This document shows positions 34,087 through 43,000 of a stretch of 64,000 bases of DNA, one piece after another. The first letter of the stretch is position 1, and the number at the start of each line of letters is the position of its first letter. Below the pieces are notes generated by a model. It worked only from the letters and a program-made list of their open reading frames with translations, did no database searches and had not been told where the DNA came from. The DNA is taken from positions 253,821 to 317,820 of the forward strand of contig DFXE01000020.1 of NCBI GenBank assembly GCA_002381645.1, given 5' to 3'. Source of the stretch: Bacteroidales bacterium UBA4116 (GTDB lineage Bacteria > Bacteroidota > Bacteroidia > Bacteroidales > Tannerellaceae). Position numbers and translations under genes: made by a program.

Positions 34087-34488
34087 TTAATATGGTATGA
34101 ACTCTACCCACTCCTGGTCTAAATATCCGTTTAACCTTGTTTCGGAAATTCTTATTTTATCAAAATATATGAAAAAGTCGGGATATTCCATGTATATAAC
34201 ATCATAATAGTCTAAGTCCCATGACCAAAAAAACCGGAATTCATCCGTGACGGTACGTCCCGGATAAAAATAAACAAATCTTTCTTCACCACTTCCGTTC
34301 CGGTTAAACCAAATGGTCTGTTCGCATTCTATTCCTTCCATTGTAGTAAAATAGAAAACCCAGCCCTGCCTGCACAGAAGATATGTTTCCTCTTCACCGT
34401 CGTAGTAGTTATCGGGATCACATCCGGTAAAACCACATACCACCGTGAAAAGGAATACCATAAATAATAAGTTTTTCTTTGTTATCAT
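34087..34488 (-). CDS. Lipoprotein of the early operon (immunity or exclusion candidate)
   Basis: A 133-aa protein with a signal peptide and lipobox ending FTGC (Cys23). The mature part is rich in aromatic and acidic residues (WVFYFTTMEG, FFWSWDLDYYDVIYMEYPDFF), suggesting a small beta-barrel or lipocalin-like fold. No family is recognised. A lipoprotein inside a phage-derived element is often a superinfection-exclusion or immunity factor; here it could protect the producer from its own particles, but that is speculation. Confidence 0.65.
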   Translation of the reverse strand: MITKKNLLFMVFLFTVVCGFTGCDPDNYYDGEEETYLLCRQGWVFYFTTMEGIECEQTIWFNRNGSGEERFVYFYPGRTVTDEFRFFWSWDLDYYDVIYMEYPDFFIYFDKIRISETRLNGYLDQEWVEFIPY

Positions 34489-34569
34489 ATTAAATACAAA
34501 GAAAGGGATTTTTCTGAAATCTGAATAGCGTTATTCAATCATATTTTGAAACCGATATTATTATGATCA

Positions 34570-34794
34570 TCAGATTGTATCACTGTTCCAGGTGATGCGC
34601 ACTTCGGCTTTAAGTTTACCGGTAGCATCACAATAATCACATGGAGTGGTTTCATAATCGTCGTGGGCATAGTAGTGTATGAAAGCACCCTGCCCGTTAC
34701 ATACCGGGCACTGGTAGCCCCTGAATATCATCGTTTCATGTACCTGCTGGTAATCCGGTGGAGTAATTTCCACCAGTTGTTTTTGTGTGCTCAT
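34570..34794 (-). CDS. Small zinc-ribbon protein (DnaJ-like CxxC repeats)
   Basis: A 74-aa protein with two paired-Cys knuckles, CPVCNGQG and CDYCDATG, of the DnaJ central-domain type, which should bind one zinc ion. No J domain is present. It lies in the early operon. Possible roles are protein folding or DNA binding during induction. Confidence 0.65.
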   Translation of the reverse strand: MSTQKQLVEITPPDYQQVHETMIFRGYQCPVCNGQGAFIHYYAHDDYETTPCDYCDATGKLKAEVRITWNSDTI

Positions 34795-34814
34795 ACTGTA
34801 TATTTTTTTGTTTA

Positions 34815-35000
34815 TTAATAATCTATTGTCTGCTCATGTGTGATCGCCACGATTTTAATATCTATTTCATTCAAGCGGGAAACTAATAAGCTGTCTGATG
34901 GCCGTTTGCTTAACTGCTCCAATATTTGTTCACTCTCGTCTTCCAGGTTTTTAAGCCGAAGTAATATCCTGCGGTTCATATATCTTTTCTCTCTTTCCAT
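34815..35000 (-). CDS. Small coiled-coil protein (unknown)
   Basis: A 61-aa charged helical protein (NRRILLRLKNLEDESEQILE). It sits 4 bp from the stop of the membrane protein upstream and is presumably co-transcribed. No family recognised. Confidence 0.5.
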   Translation of the reverse strand: MEREKRYMNRRILLRLKNLEDESEQILEQLSKRPSDSLLVSRLNEIDIKIVAITHEQTIDY

Positions 35001-35004
35001 TGAA

Positions 35005-35247
35005 TCACTTTTTTTGTTTCATGAATAATTTGTCCAGCCATTCTTCCATGACACGGAGTGCTTTCTGCATCTCATACCGGTCAGTCTTGGCCACCATATA
35101 ACACCAAAGAGCAGACATTAATAAAAACAGGTAACAAAGTGGTGGTATACCGGTTCCTTCATTGATATGCCATTCAATTGACTGAAGTCCTGCTATAACA
35201 ATCATTATGACCAGTGGACTTGTAATAAGTAGTAAAATTGACTTCAT
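35005..35247 (-). CDS. Small two-helix membrane protein, first early gene (holin candidate)
   Basis: An 80-aa protein with transmembrane helices at about residues 3-22 and 35-52 and a charged C-terminal helix. Size and topology fit a small holin, but it lies in the early operon, away from the lysozyme. It could instead be an unrelated membrane factor. Confidence 0.5.
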   Translation of the reverse strand: MKSILLLITSPLVIMIVIAGLQSIEWHINEGTGIPPLCYLFLLMSALWCYMVAKTDRYEMQKALRVMEEWLDKLFMKQKK

Positions 35248-35400
35248 TTTTCCTTTTATTAAATTGATTTTGTTTCTATTTATCAGTCAGAATTATATCC
35301 TGTACGTCTCCCATCATTTTGCTGATCTTAATTTAGGAGAAAGATTTTTCTGTGATATTCTCTAACATTCCTGAGTTTAACTTTCTTTTAATCAGTAATT

Positions 35401-35432
35401 TCTTGTATTTATACGTTTTTTTTGTACTTTTG
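35401..35432 (+). promoter_or_regulatory. Promoter of the repressor gene
   Basis: TTG (35403-35405), 19 bp, TACTTTTG (35425-35432): a canonical Bacteroidota spacing, unlike the 15-bp spacing of the other element promoters. The leader to the start at 35513 is about 75 nt. Confidence 0.55.
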
Positions 35433-35447
35433 TCCTGTATTCAAATA

Positions 35448-35473
35448 CAAATATACACAGAATATCTGTACAA
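35448..35473 (-). promoter_or_regulatory. Early promoter with repressor operator in its spacer
   Basis: On the minus strand TTG (35471-35473), 15 bp, TATATTTG (35448-35455). The dyad CAGAATATCTG (35458-35468), extended as TACACAGAATATCTGTA (35454-35470), fills the spacer, so a bound repressor would block the polymerase. It would drive the operon 35247 to 34087. Confidence 0.55.
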
Positions 35474-35512
35474 TTTATATCTATACATAAATATTGTGTT
35501 AATAATTGTTTT

Positions 35513-36418
35513 ATGGAAAAGGAAGCTATAAATCAAAGGATTATATCAGTAATCAATTATCTTCTGGAACAAAAAATTGTGAAAAGGAAGAGTGAACTGG
35601 CAGAAAAATTAGGCTGTTCGCCCCAGACAATCACAGAAATATTGGGCGAACGACAAGGAGTAAAAGTGGATCTTTTACAAAAGTTCTTTGATATTTTTAA
35701 CGTTTCATACGATTATATTTTCCGTGGAAAAGGCCCTGTATTAAACAATGAAAGGGTTTATCCGGTCAATCAGGAAGGAGTGGTACAGATTATTGAAGAA
35801 GAAAGTTCTACGGAATACCCAACCCCAAAAGTTTCTAAGAAAAAACTGCTTTCTCTATTAAACGTAAAGAAAAATGAGCCGGTGTCCATCCCGATGGTGG
35901 ATATTTCGGTTGCTGCTGGTAGTGGTTTTTATAATCCTGCACACACTGATGAAATAGAATATATCCGTATGCCTACGCATATGTTGAAAAGTGGTAATGA
36001 ATATTTGTGCGTCCGCATTAAAGGGACAAGTATGGTTCCGACATTGCAGGACGGCGGATATCTGATTGTCCGTATGCTTGACCGTTCGGAATGGGGCAGC
36101 ATCCGCGACAGCCATATTTATATCGTAACCGACCGTGAAGGACGTGCTTTTGTAAAACGCCTCAAAAACCGTCTGAAAGAACATGGTATTCTTATCTGTA
36201 ATTCTGACAATCCGGACAAAATGGCTTTTCCAAGCTTTAACCTGAGGGAAGACGAAATTCACACCATATGGTACGTAGAATGGTATTTTACTCCTAAAAT
36301 GCCCAACATTCACGACACTTATTATAATAAAGTAGGGGAACTTGAAGAGAATTATAATGAACTACGCGAAGAAGTCAAACAGTTTAAGAATGATTTACTG
36401 AGTTTAAAAGGGAAATAA
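35513..36418 (+). CDS. LexA/CI-type repressor with S24 autopeptidase
   Basis: A 301-aa protein. An N-terminal helix-turn-helix (about residues 20-70, AEKLGCSPQTITEIL) is followed by a linker and a C-terminal S24 peptidase domain. The cleavage site is Ala135-Gly136 in ISVAAGSGF, the nucleophile Ser173 in KGTSMVPTL and the general base Lys215 in FVKRL. All three features of RecA-stimulated self-cleavage are intact. A coiled-coil tail (about 270-300) may aid oligomerisation. It is divergent from the early operon and probably represses it and the activator gene, so induction by DNA damage is expected, as for other temperate phages and many tailocins. Confidence 0.9.
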   Translation: MEKEAINQRIISVINYLLEQKIVKRKSELAEKLGCSPQTITEILGERQGVKVDLLQKFFDIFNVSYDYIFRGKGPVLNNERVYPVNQEGVVQIIEEESSTEYPTPKVSKKKLLSLLNVKKNEPVSIPMVDISVAAGSGFYNPAHTDEIEYIRMPTHMLKSGNEYLCVRIKGTSMVPTLQDGGYLIVRMLDRSEWGSIRDSHIYIVTDREGRAFVKRLKNRLKEHGILICNSDNPDKMAFPSFNLREDEIHTIWYVEWYFTPKMPNIHDTYYNKVGELEENYNELREEVKQFKNDLLSLKGK

Positions 36419-36443
36419 TTTTTTTAAGTGTATCATAATTATT

Positions 36444-36617
36444 TCATCCACAATTTTCCGGATCATCGCACTGGAGGTCTTCCTTATAATCTTCCTGTAA
36501 TTTGAAGGCCTGTTCTTTTGAATCTTCACACTGATTGAAAGAACCACACTCGGTATTTGCATCCTGAACAATCATTTTTTCGATCTTTTTACTGATTTTA
36601 TCTTCTTCACTGCACAT
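36444..36617 (-). CDS. Small acidic Cys-rich protein (unknown)
   Basis: A 57-aa ORF, ATG at 36615-36617 and TGA at 36444-36446. It has five Cys (2, 24, 30, 50, 56) and many Asp/Glu. It lies just outside the repressor gene, on the opposite strand. Cys spacing suggests metal binding or disulfides. It is too short to name. Confidence 0.45.
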   Translation of the reverse strand: MCSEEDKISKKIEKMIVQDANTECGSFNQCEDSKEQAFKLQEDYKEDLQCDDPENCG

Positions 36618-36925
36618 TATCTATTTATTTAAGGGTTGTCATTAACTATAATACATTATCTTTATATCAGGTGGCTAAATTATTCAGACAGTTATCAATT
36701 ATATTTTTGCGACTTGGTAATTAATTTGAGTAACATCATCCTTGACTACTCATGGGCGAATAAGATTTCTATCCTCTCAATATGAGCCGCCCGGTTTGCC
36801 TACTGATTTATTTTATTAACAATTCGTCGTTGACAAATGTTTTCTCATTCTATTTTAATGAATAAAATTTTGTTATCATATACATAGATATACTTAATTT
36901 TGTTTTGAATATAAAATTATGAATT
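36618..36925. other. Intergenic region before the nitroreductase
   Basis: Holds a TAATTTTG -7-like box (36895-36902) a short way before the nitroreductase start. Nothing else is recognised: no tRNA, integrase remnant or clear direct repeat that would mark an attachment site. Confidence 0.4.
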
Positions 36926-37672
36926 ATGTTAACGGATAATATGAAAACAAGACGGAGTATCCGTCAATATACAGACCAAGATATACCGGAATCATTATTA
37001 AATGAATTATTGGGTATTGCGACACGGGCTTCAAATACGGGGAATATGCAGTTATATAGTGTGGTTATCACGCGTGATCAGGTCAATAAAAATAAAATGG
37101 CTCCAGCTCATTTCAATCAGAAAATGGTTACCACCGCACCTGTAGTTCTTACATTTTGCGCTGATGTAAACCGGTTTGTCAAATGGGCACAACAAAGAAA
37201 AGCGAAAGCGGGGTTTAATAATTTCCAGACATTTATTGCCGCAATGATCGATACCATAATTTTTGCCCAGGCTTTCTGCACTGCCGCCGAAGAGAAAGGT
37301 TTAGGTATTTGTTATTTAGGTACGGCTACTTATAATGCCGATAAGCTCATTGAAGCTTTATCCCTACCTAAACTGGTAGTACCTGTCACTGCCGTTACCA
37401 TGGGATGGCCCGCAGAAGAACCGGCACAACCTGAACGTCTACCTTTACAGGCTGTGATCCATAATGAATCTTATACTGATTATTCTCCCGCATCGATTGA
37501 TGATTTATATAAATCTAAAGAAGAACTTCAGGCCAACAAACAGTATGTAATGGAAAATAAAAAAGAAACGCTGGCACAAGTATTTACCGATATCCGCTAT
37601 ACGAAGGAAAACAACGAATATTTTTCGGAAGTATATATGCGGGTATTAAAGGAACAAGGATTCATCAGTTAA
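36926..37672 (+). CDS. Nitroreductase-family FMN oxidoreductase
   Basis: A 248-aa protein with the nitroreductase signature at the N-terminus (KTRRSIRQYTDQDIPESLLNELL), the conserved RASNTGNMQLYS segment that contacts FMN, and GLGICYLGTATYN plus VTAVTMGWP in the second half. It resembles NfsA-type enzymes that reduce quinones, flavins or nitro groups with NAD(P)H. Start could be the first Met or Met6. It overlaps the stop of rpiA by 4 bp, tail to tail. The physiological substrate is not evident. Confidence 0.85.
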   Translation: MLTDNMKTRRSIRQYTDQDIPESLLNELLGIATRASNTGNMQLYSVVITRDQVNKNKMAPAHFNQKMVTTAPVVLTFCADVNRFVKWAQQRKAKAGFNNFQTFIAAMIDTIIFAQAFCTAAEEKGLGICYLGTATYNADKLIEALSLPKLVVPVTAVTMGWPAEEPAQPERLPLQAVIHNESYTDYSPASIDDLYKSKEELQANKQYVMENKKETLAQVFTDIRYTKENNEYFSEVYMRVLKEQGFIS

Positions 37673-38379
37673 ACCCATGTCCCTGGCTGTAGGATTTTCA
37701 CATCATAACCTATAAATAAACCGCTTTCAATTACACCGGTAATGGATTTAAGCGTACTTTCCAATGTATCGTCAATCTGGTCAAACCATACATCCAGAAT
37801 AAGATTCCCGCTTTCAGTAATGACCGGACCGTCTTTACCTTCTGCCATACGAAGTTGTATACCAGCCGGTGACAACTCCCTTAAAGCCTGATCGACATAT
37901 GCCAGGGCATAGGGGAAAACCTCAACGGGTACAGGGAATTTACTTCCCAGCCTGCTAACCATCTTGGAAGAATCGGCTATGATATACGTCCGTTTACTGG
38001 AACTTATAAGCAATTTTTCCTTAAACATAGCTCCTCCCCTGCCTTTTATCAGATTCTTTTTCAGGTCTACTTCATCTGCACCATCAAACGTCCAGTCGGG
38101 TTTGTGTTCCATTATGGATGCAATGGGTATATCAAGCTGTGAACATGCAATTTCAATTTCGATAGACGTAGGTATGGCTCTTACCTGAATTTTTTCCTCC
38201 CGTATACGCCGTGAAATGGCTAAAAGCGCCATATAGGATGTGGAACCGGAACCTACCCCTATAATATCTCCATCATTTACCATTAAAGCTATCTGATTGG
38301 CAATCATTTCTTTCTCTTCTTTCCTGATAATCGATTTACCCCATGATAATGAATGTATTATATTATTCTCCCATTTCAT
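37669..38379 (-). CDS. rpiA: Ribose-5-phosphate isomerase A
   Basis: A 236-aa protein with the RpiA motifs: GSGSTSYMAL (phosphate loop), RAIPTSIEIE, FDGADEVD and KGRGGAMFKEKLL. It interconverts ribose 5-phosphate and ribulose 5-phosphate in the non-oxidative pentose phosphate pathway. The length is normal. A start at Met25 (MIANQIALM) is also possible. It is 4 bp from the stop of the membrane protein gene upstream, so the two, with the SatD-like gene, form a small leftward operon. Confidence 0.9.
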   Translation of the reverse strand: MKWENNIIHSLSWGKSIIRKEEKEMIANQIALMVNDGDIIGVGSGSTSYMALLAISRRIREEKIQVRAIPTSIEIEIACSQLDIPIASIMEHKPDWTFDGADEVDLKKNLIKGRGGAMFKEKLLISSSKRTYIIADSSKMVSRLGSKFPVPVEVFPYALAYVDQALRELSPAGIQLRMAEGKDGPVITESGNLILDVWFDQIDDTLESTLKSITGVIESGLFIGYDVKILQPGTWV

Positions 38380-38382
38380 TTC

Positions 38383-39123
38383 TTATATATGAATTATTAC
38401 ACCTGTCATTATTTTAATACTTATACCTAACAGAATTACAATACCAAAACTCAATAAAGTCCCTATTAAAACATATTCTGTTTTTCCCGTTTCGTTATCC
38501 CTAAACCTGAGAATGGCTTTTGCCGCAATGATAAATCCAATAGCCTCATACTGTCCGATAAGAGTGAATGTAAGCGCCAAAACCCTTTCCATTGTAACGA
38601 TCAACCGTCCGGCTTTTTCCAGATCTTCCCTGTTTTCACCAGGGATCATACTATATGATTTCAAAACCGAACGAATAAGCAGATTGGTTGGTTTTGCACA
38701 CAACAAATATGCCAGGATAATCAATGGTATGTAAAGCGGCATCTCTTCTCCCCAAAAAGATACATCGTACAGCTTATACCATATTATACTAATAATAAGT
38801 ATAACAATCAAATGCAATAATTGATCTGATAAAAAGAGTAATAACCGTATATAAAAATGTTTATTCTTGTTAACATACTGTTTTCCAATAAGACTTTTAA
38901 GGGAATCAATAATTAAATGGGATATACTGATACATGCTGCAAAAATAACGAATGCAAATGCAAATGAAAACGCCCACGAAGCAAAGAAGACAACTAAAAC
39001 ATGCCACCACATATATGGTGAGCGAATGCCATGCACAGTTTTAGAGTCGAACCAATTTTGAGGTTGTAAAATAAAATCACTTAACAGATGTGCTATAATC
39101 TGATACAGAATGAAAATTTCCAT
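38383..39123 (-). CDS. DUF3307-type integral membrane protein
   Basis: A 246-aa protein with about six transmembrane helices. The N-terminus carries the HLLSDFILQPQ motif and the conserved His of HVLVVFF, then SHLIIDSLKSLIG, which I associate with the DUF3307 family. The start overlaps the SatD-like gene by 1 bp. DUF3307 and SatD-like genes are often neighbours. The biochemical role is unknown. Confidence 0.75.
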   Translation of the reverse strand: MEIFILYQIIAHLLSDFILQPQNWFDSKTVHGIRSPYMWWHVLVVFFASWAFSFAFAFVIFAACISISHLIIDSLKSLIGKQYVNKNKHFYIRLLLFLSDQLLHLIVILIISIIWYKLYDVSFWGEEMPLYIPLIILAYLLCAKPTNLLIRSVLKSYSMIPGENREDLEKAGRLIVTMERVLALTFTLIGQYEAIGFIIAAKAILRFRDNETGKTEYVLIGTLLSFGIVILLGISIKIMTGVIIHI

Positions 39124-39827
39124 TATTGAAATACATATTGTTCGTAATACTTAACTGCTTTATCTATAGCCAACCAACCGGCAGATGTCGATTGCTGATT
39201 AATAGTCGATTGTCCTAACTTAAGTTTTCCGGCAACTTCTGCTTCAGTTAATTCATACAGTTTCCAGAATAAAATTTCATTTTGTTTGGATGTGGCTTTA
39301 TTCAGCAACACATCGATCAACGCTAAAATAGCTGAAAACTGCAAAGTAGTCTGTTCGTCATTCGCATCAAAAAAGAGCGTGTTTTTTATAATAATTTTCT
39401 CTTTATTGGAGGTTTTATGTTCTTCTAATTTCCTGCCGGATCTAAAAATAGCGTCTCCACTTAAAATTCCTTTCTTTGTATCGATTATATCCATTTCTCC
39501 AATTCCTATCGCTATCCTTATCCCGTAGGTACTGAATGCTGCTCGTTTTTTTATTTGCTCTTTTTCTGTTTTTATTTCATTTATAACGAACGATTTTATC
39601 CAGCATTTCAATAGCAGGGCTATGCGTAAAGCATCATTCGGATTGTTCGTTATGCATTCAACATAATCTCCTTTGACCAGGCGTGCCCACAAAAAACCGC
39701 GGCCTTTATTGTATTTACTGCTTATTAATGCAAAAAAATCATGGATTTTATTGGTCAACTTTTTCAACTCATCATTGGATAATGATGTGGAAGCAATTAT
39801 ATCGGCAGAAACAGATGCGTTTATCAT
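39123..39827 (-). CDS. SatD-like protein with C-terminal helix-turn-helix
   Basis: A 234-aa protein. The N-terminal part (SVSADIIASTSLSNDELKK, then FLWARLVKGDYVECI) and RIAIGIGEMDIIDTKKGILSGDAIFRSGR resemble the SatD family, a nucleotide-cyclase-like fold. The C-terminal 45 residues (AEVAGKLKLGQSTINQQ) look like a winged or tri-helical HTH. It may regulate its own operon; TATCGG/CCGATA motifs lie upstream (39927-39962). Confidence 0.7.
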   Translation of the reverse strand: MINASVSADIIASTSLSNDELKKLTNKIHDFFALISSKYNKGRGFLWARLVKGDYVECITNNPNDALRIALLLKCWIKSFVINEIKTEKEQIKKRAAFSTYGIRIAIGIGEMDIIDTKKGILSGDAIFRSGRKLEEHKTSNKEKIIIKNTLFFDANDEQTTLQFSAILALIDVLLNKATSKQNEILFWKLYELTEAEVAGKLKLGQSTINQQSTSAGWLAIDKAVKYYEQYVFQ

Positions 39828-39926
39828 ATTAATACAGTTTTCACAAAACTACAATATTTAGCGGCATATTTCATTGTAAATCGTAATAATCCCCAAAAAC
39901 ATATTCTCATTTAATAAAGTGATATT

Positions 39927-39962
39927 ACCGATAAACAATAAATATCGGCTTATTAACCGATA
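39927..39962. promoter_or_regulatory. TATCGG/CCGATA motif cluster upstream of the SatD-like and AsmA-like genes
   Basis: TATCGG (39943-39948) and CCGATA (39957-39962) form an inverted pair with an 8-bp gap; a third copy ACCGATA is at 39927-39933. The divergent position suggests an operator. No binding protein is shown. Confidence 0.35.
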
Positions 39963-40073
39963 ATATGAGTGGATATTCTTATGTTAACGAAATATTTACT
40001 TTTTTTCAATGTCCTTACACCGGTTTATAAAACTTATCTTTTAAATTTGTTGATGGCATAAAAACGCTCTGCG

Positions 40074-43000
40074 ATGAAAAACAAAAAGAAAATAATTATC
40101 CTAACAGTAGCTATCCTACTTACTATTTTCATAGTTTTACCCGCCCTCCTGTTCAGTATAGTAAACTGGGGTATTCTTCCTCCTAAAAAGCTGACGCCCA
40201 TTGTACAGAGGGAAATAAATAAAATAATAGACGGGCATTTTGAATGTGAAAAAATCGAATTGACTTTTTTCGAATCTTATCCCCGATTAGGAATAAAAAT
40301 TGTAGGGGGACATATTGTATCCCATGCTATAAAAGACAGCATCCTGCATACGCTTGATGATACATATACTCACACCGACAGCCTCCTTTCTTTTGCTGAG
40401 GTAAGAGCCACTATACGTCCGTTGGATTATTTACAAAAAGGACAACTTACTATAGGAGAAATTGTTTTGGACCATCCCCGTTTTTACGGGTATATTAATG
40501 AAAACGGAAATGCGAACTGGAATATTTATATTAGTGAATCCGATTCATCGGCCACCTCCGACCTGCCTCCAATCGACCTTAGAAAGGTAAAGATTGAAGG
40601 CGGACATTTCGTATATGAAGACCTGCAAACGAATATGTATACCGAAATCGGAGGTTTTTCCCTTTTTGTAGCGGGTTCATTGATCGATGGAGGAAATATG
40701 TTTACTCTGGAAACTGTTTCTTCTTCTATTTTATTCCAAAGTTCTTCCTATTCATTAAAAAACGATCTCGCTTTGCAGTTTAAAGGCACTGTTGAATTAA
40801 CAGACAATTTCAATACTGTTACGCTTCACGGAGCAGAAATGATGGTCAATTCGTTACCTTTCAACGCGGATGGCGCGGTAACCATTCTGCCTGAAACCAA
40901 AAATCTGGGAGTTAACCTGGAGATGGGCTTAAAAGCTTCCGATATGAACGACTTATTGCTATTTATTCCGGAATCTTATCTGAAAAATATAAAAGACCTG
41001 AAAGCCAATGGTTCAGTATACCTCAACGCAACCGTTCAGGGCGAACTCGGCGACAGTATCATACCAACAGTCGACCTGCAATGTAAAGTAGAGGAAGGTT
41101 CACTCTTTATGGAGGGGGTGAAGCAGGGAATTGAAGCATTGGAAATGGATTTAAATCTCCATATTGACGGTGAAGATATCAATTCTTCGTTTGTCACACT
41201 CAATAAGTTAAGGGTGATGGGATTAAATACATCGCTCGATATAAAAGGCAAGGTTACGGATCTATTACAATCACCTGGTATTGAAACATATATCAAAGGA
41301 AACATCGACTTCACCCGTATTGCTGAAGAGTATCTGCATCCTGACACCTTATATCTTCACGGCCAGATGGATGCAGATATGGAAGCTACTTTCCGGCTTA
41401 ATGACCTGATTGATGGTAAATATAATAATATCAAAGCTTTGGGTAAAATGAACATCGATACACTAATCGCGTTAAGCAAACCTTACGATGTAGATGTTTT
41501 TATCTCTGATGCGCATTTTGAAATCGATTCGACTAAAATGACAAGCCGTTTTATTAAAGGAGATAATTTACTGAATGCCACACTTGCCATAGACAGCATT
41601 AACATAAAATATAAAAATGACATTAATACAAATATAAGCCGACTTGAAATGACGGCAAAAACTTCTCCCGAAATCGATACTACATCTGTTATTTCTGTAA
41701 CTTCACATATCCGTATGGACCGCATGAGGAGCAGCCTGCCCGATTCGACATGGGTAGTAGCAAGTAAGGCTTATTTCCAGGGAGGTATACGCCCATCGGT
41801 ATCCAATAAAATGATTCCTAATATTATCGGGTCTATCACTACCGATACGTTGCGGTATTTTGCCGTACCGATGCGGACGGGTGTGGTTCTGGCGAACAGC
41901 CGTTTTACTTTAGAAGCACTGCCATTTCGGGATGCAATACGCCAGCGGATCCAGATTATGAGAAAAGACAGCACAAGAACATTGGCCAGACGCGACACAA
42001 CGGCACAGCGGGTAAGGCGTAACCGAACAAACAGGCAAACGCAGACCGATACAACCGATACGTCCAAACAGCTATTAAGAAATTGGGAAGTAAGGGGAAG
42101 CGTAAAGTTTGACCAGGCCCGTATTTTCAGCCGTTTGTTTCCCTTACCTATGCGAATGGAAAAAACAAACGTAAAATTCGACACAAACAATATCACCTTT
42201 TCTGATGCCCGTTTCCATGCTGGCAAAAGCGACTTTACCCTTAACGGTGATATAAGCAGTATACGCCGGGCTATGTTAAGAGGTGGAAAACTAAAAGGAA
42301 ACTTTTCCGTATCGTCTGATTATGTGGATTGTACACAATTGCTACAGGCCATGAGTAAGGGTATGCTATATGCCGAAGAACAATTGTCTAGACCAGATAT
42401 TACAGCTATCGATAACGAGCATATTGTGGAATCAGACATAAACTCCATACAAGAATCATTATCAGCCTCATCTGAAGATTCAACCGATATTTTATTTGTT
42501 GTACCGGCCTATCTGGATATGGCATTCAATATGAACGCTAAACAGATCGACTACAATGACTTAAAGATGGAAAATGTGGTTGGCGAGATTGTTATGCGTA
42601 ACCAAAGCATAAATCTTAAAAAACTGGATATGGATTCCAACATTGGTCACGGAAATGTTACCATGTTTTACACGGCGAAAGACCATCAGGGGGCTACTGC
42701 CGGCATCGATATGGAAATGCAAAGTATATTGGTGGATAAACTTATCGATCTATATCCTTCGATTGATACCTTATTACCCATGTTACGGTCTTTTGAAGGG
42801 ATTGTAGACTGCGAAATGTCGTTAACCTGTGATATAGATTCCGGCATGTCGGTTATTTTGCCATCCATCAATACAGCTTGTTTCCTTCGAGGAAAAAATA
42901 TGGTTTTACTGGATGGAGAAACTTTTACGGAAATATCTAAAACTCTTATGTTCAAAAATAAAAAAAGGAATGTAATAGACAATATTTCTGTTGATCTTGC

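Noticed and set aside
1097..36418. An intact prophage
   Set aside because: No head, packaging or integration genes are present, and chromosomal-type genes adjoin both ends.
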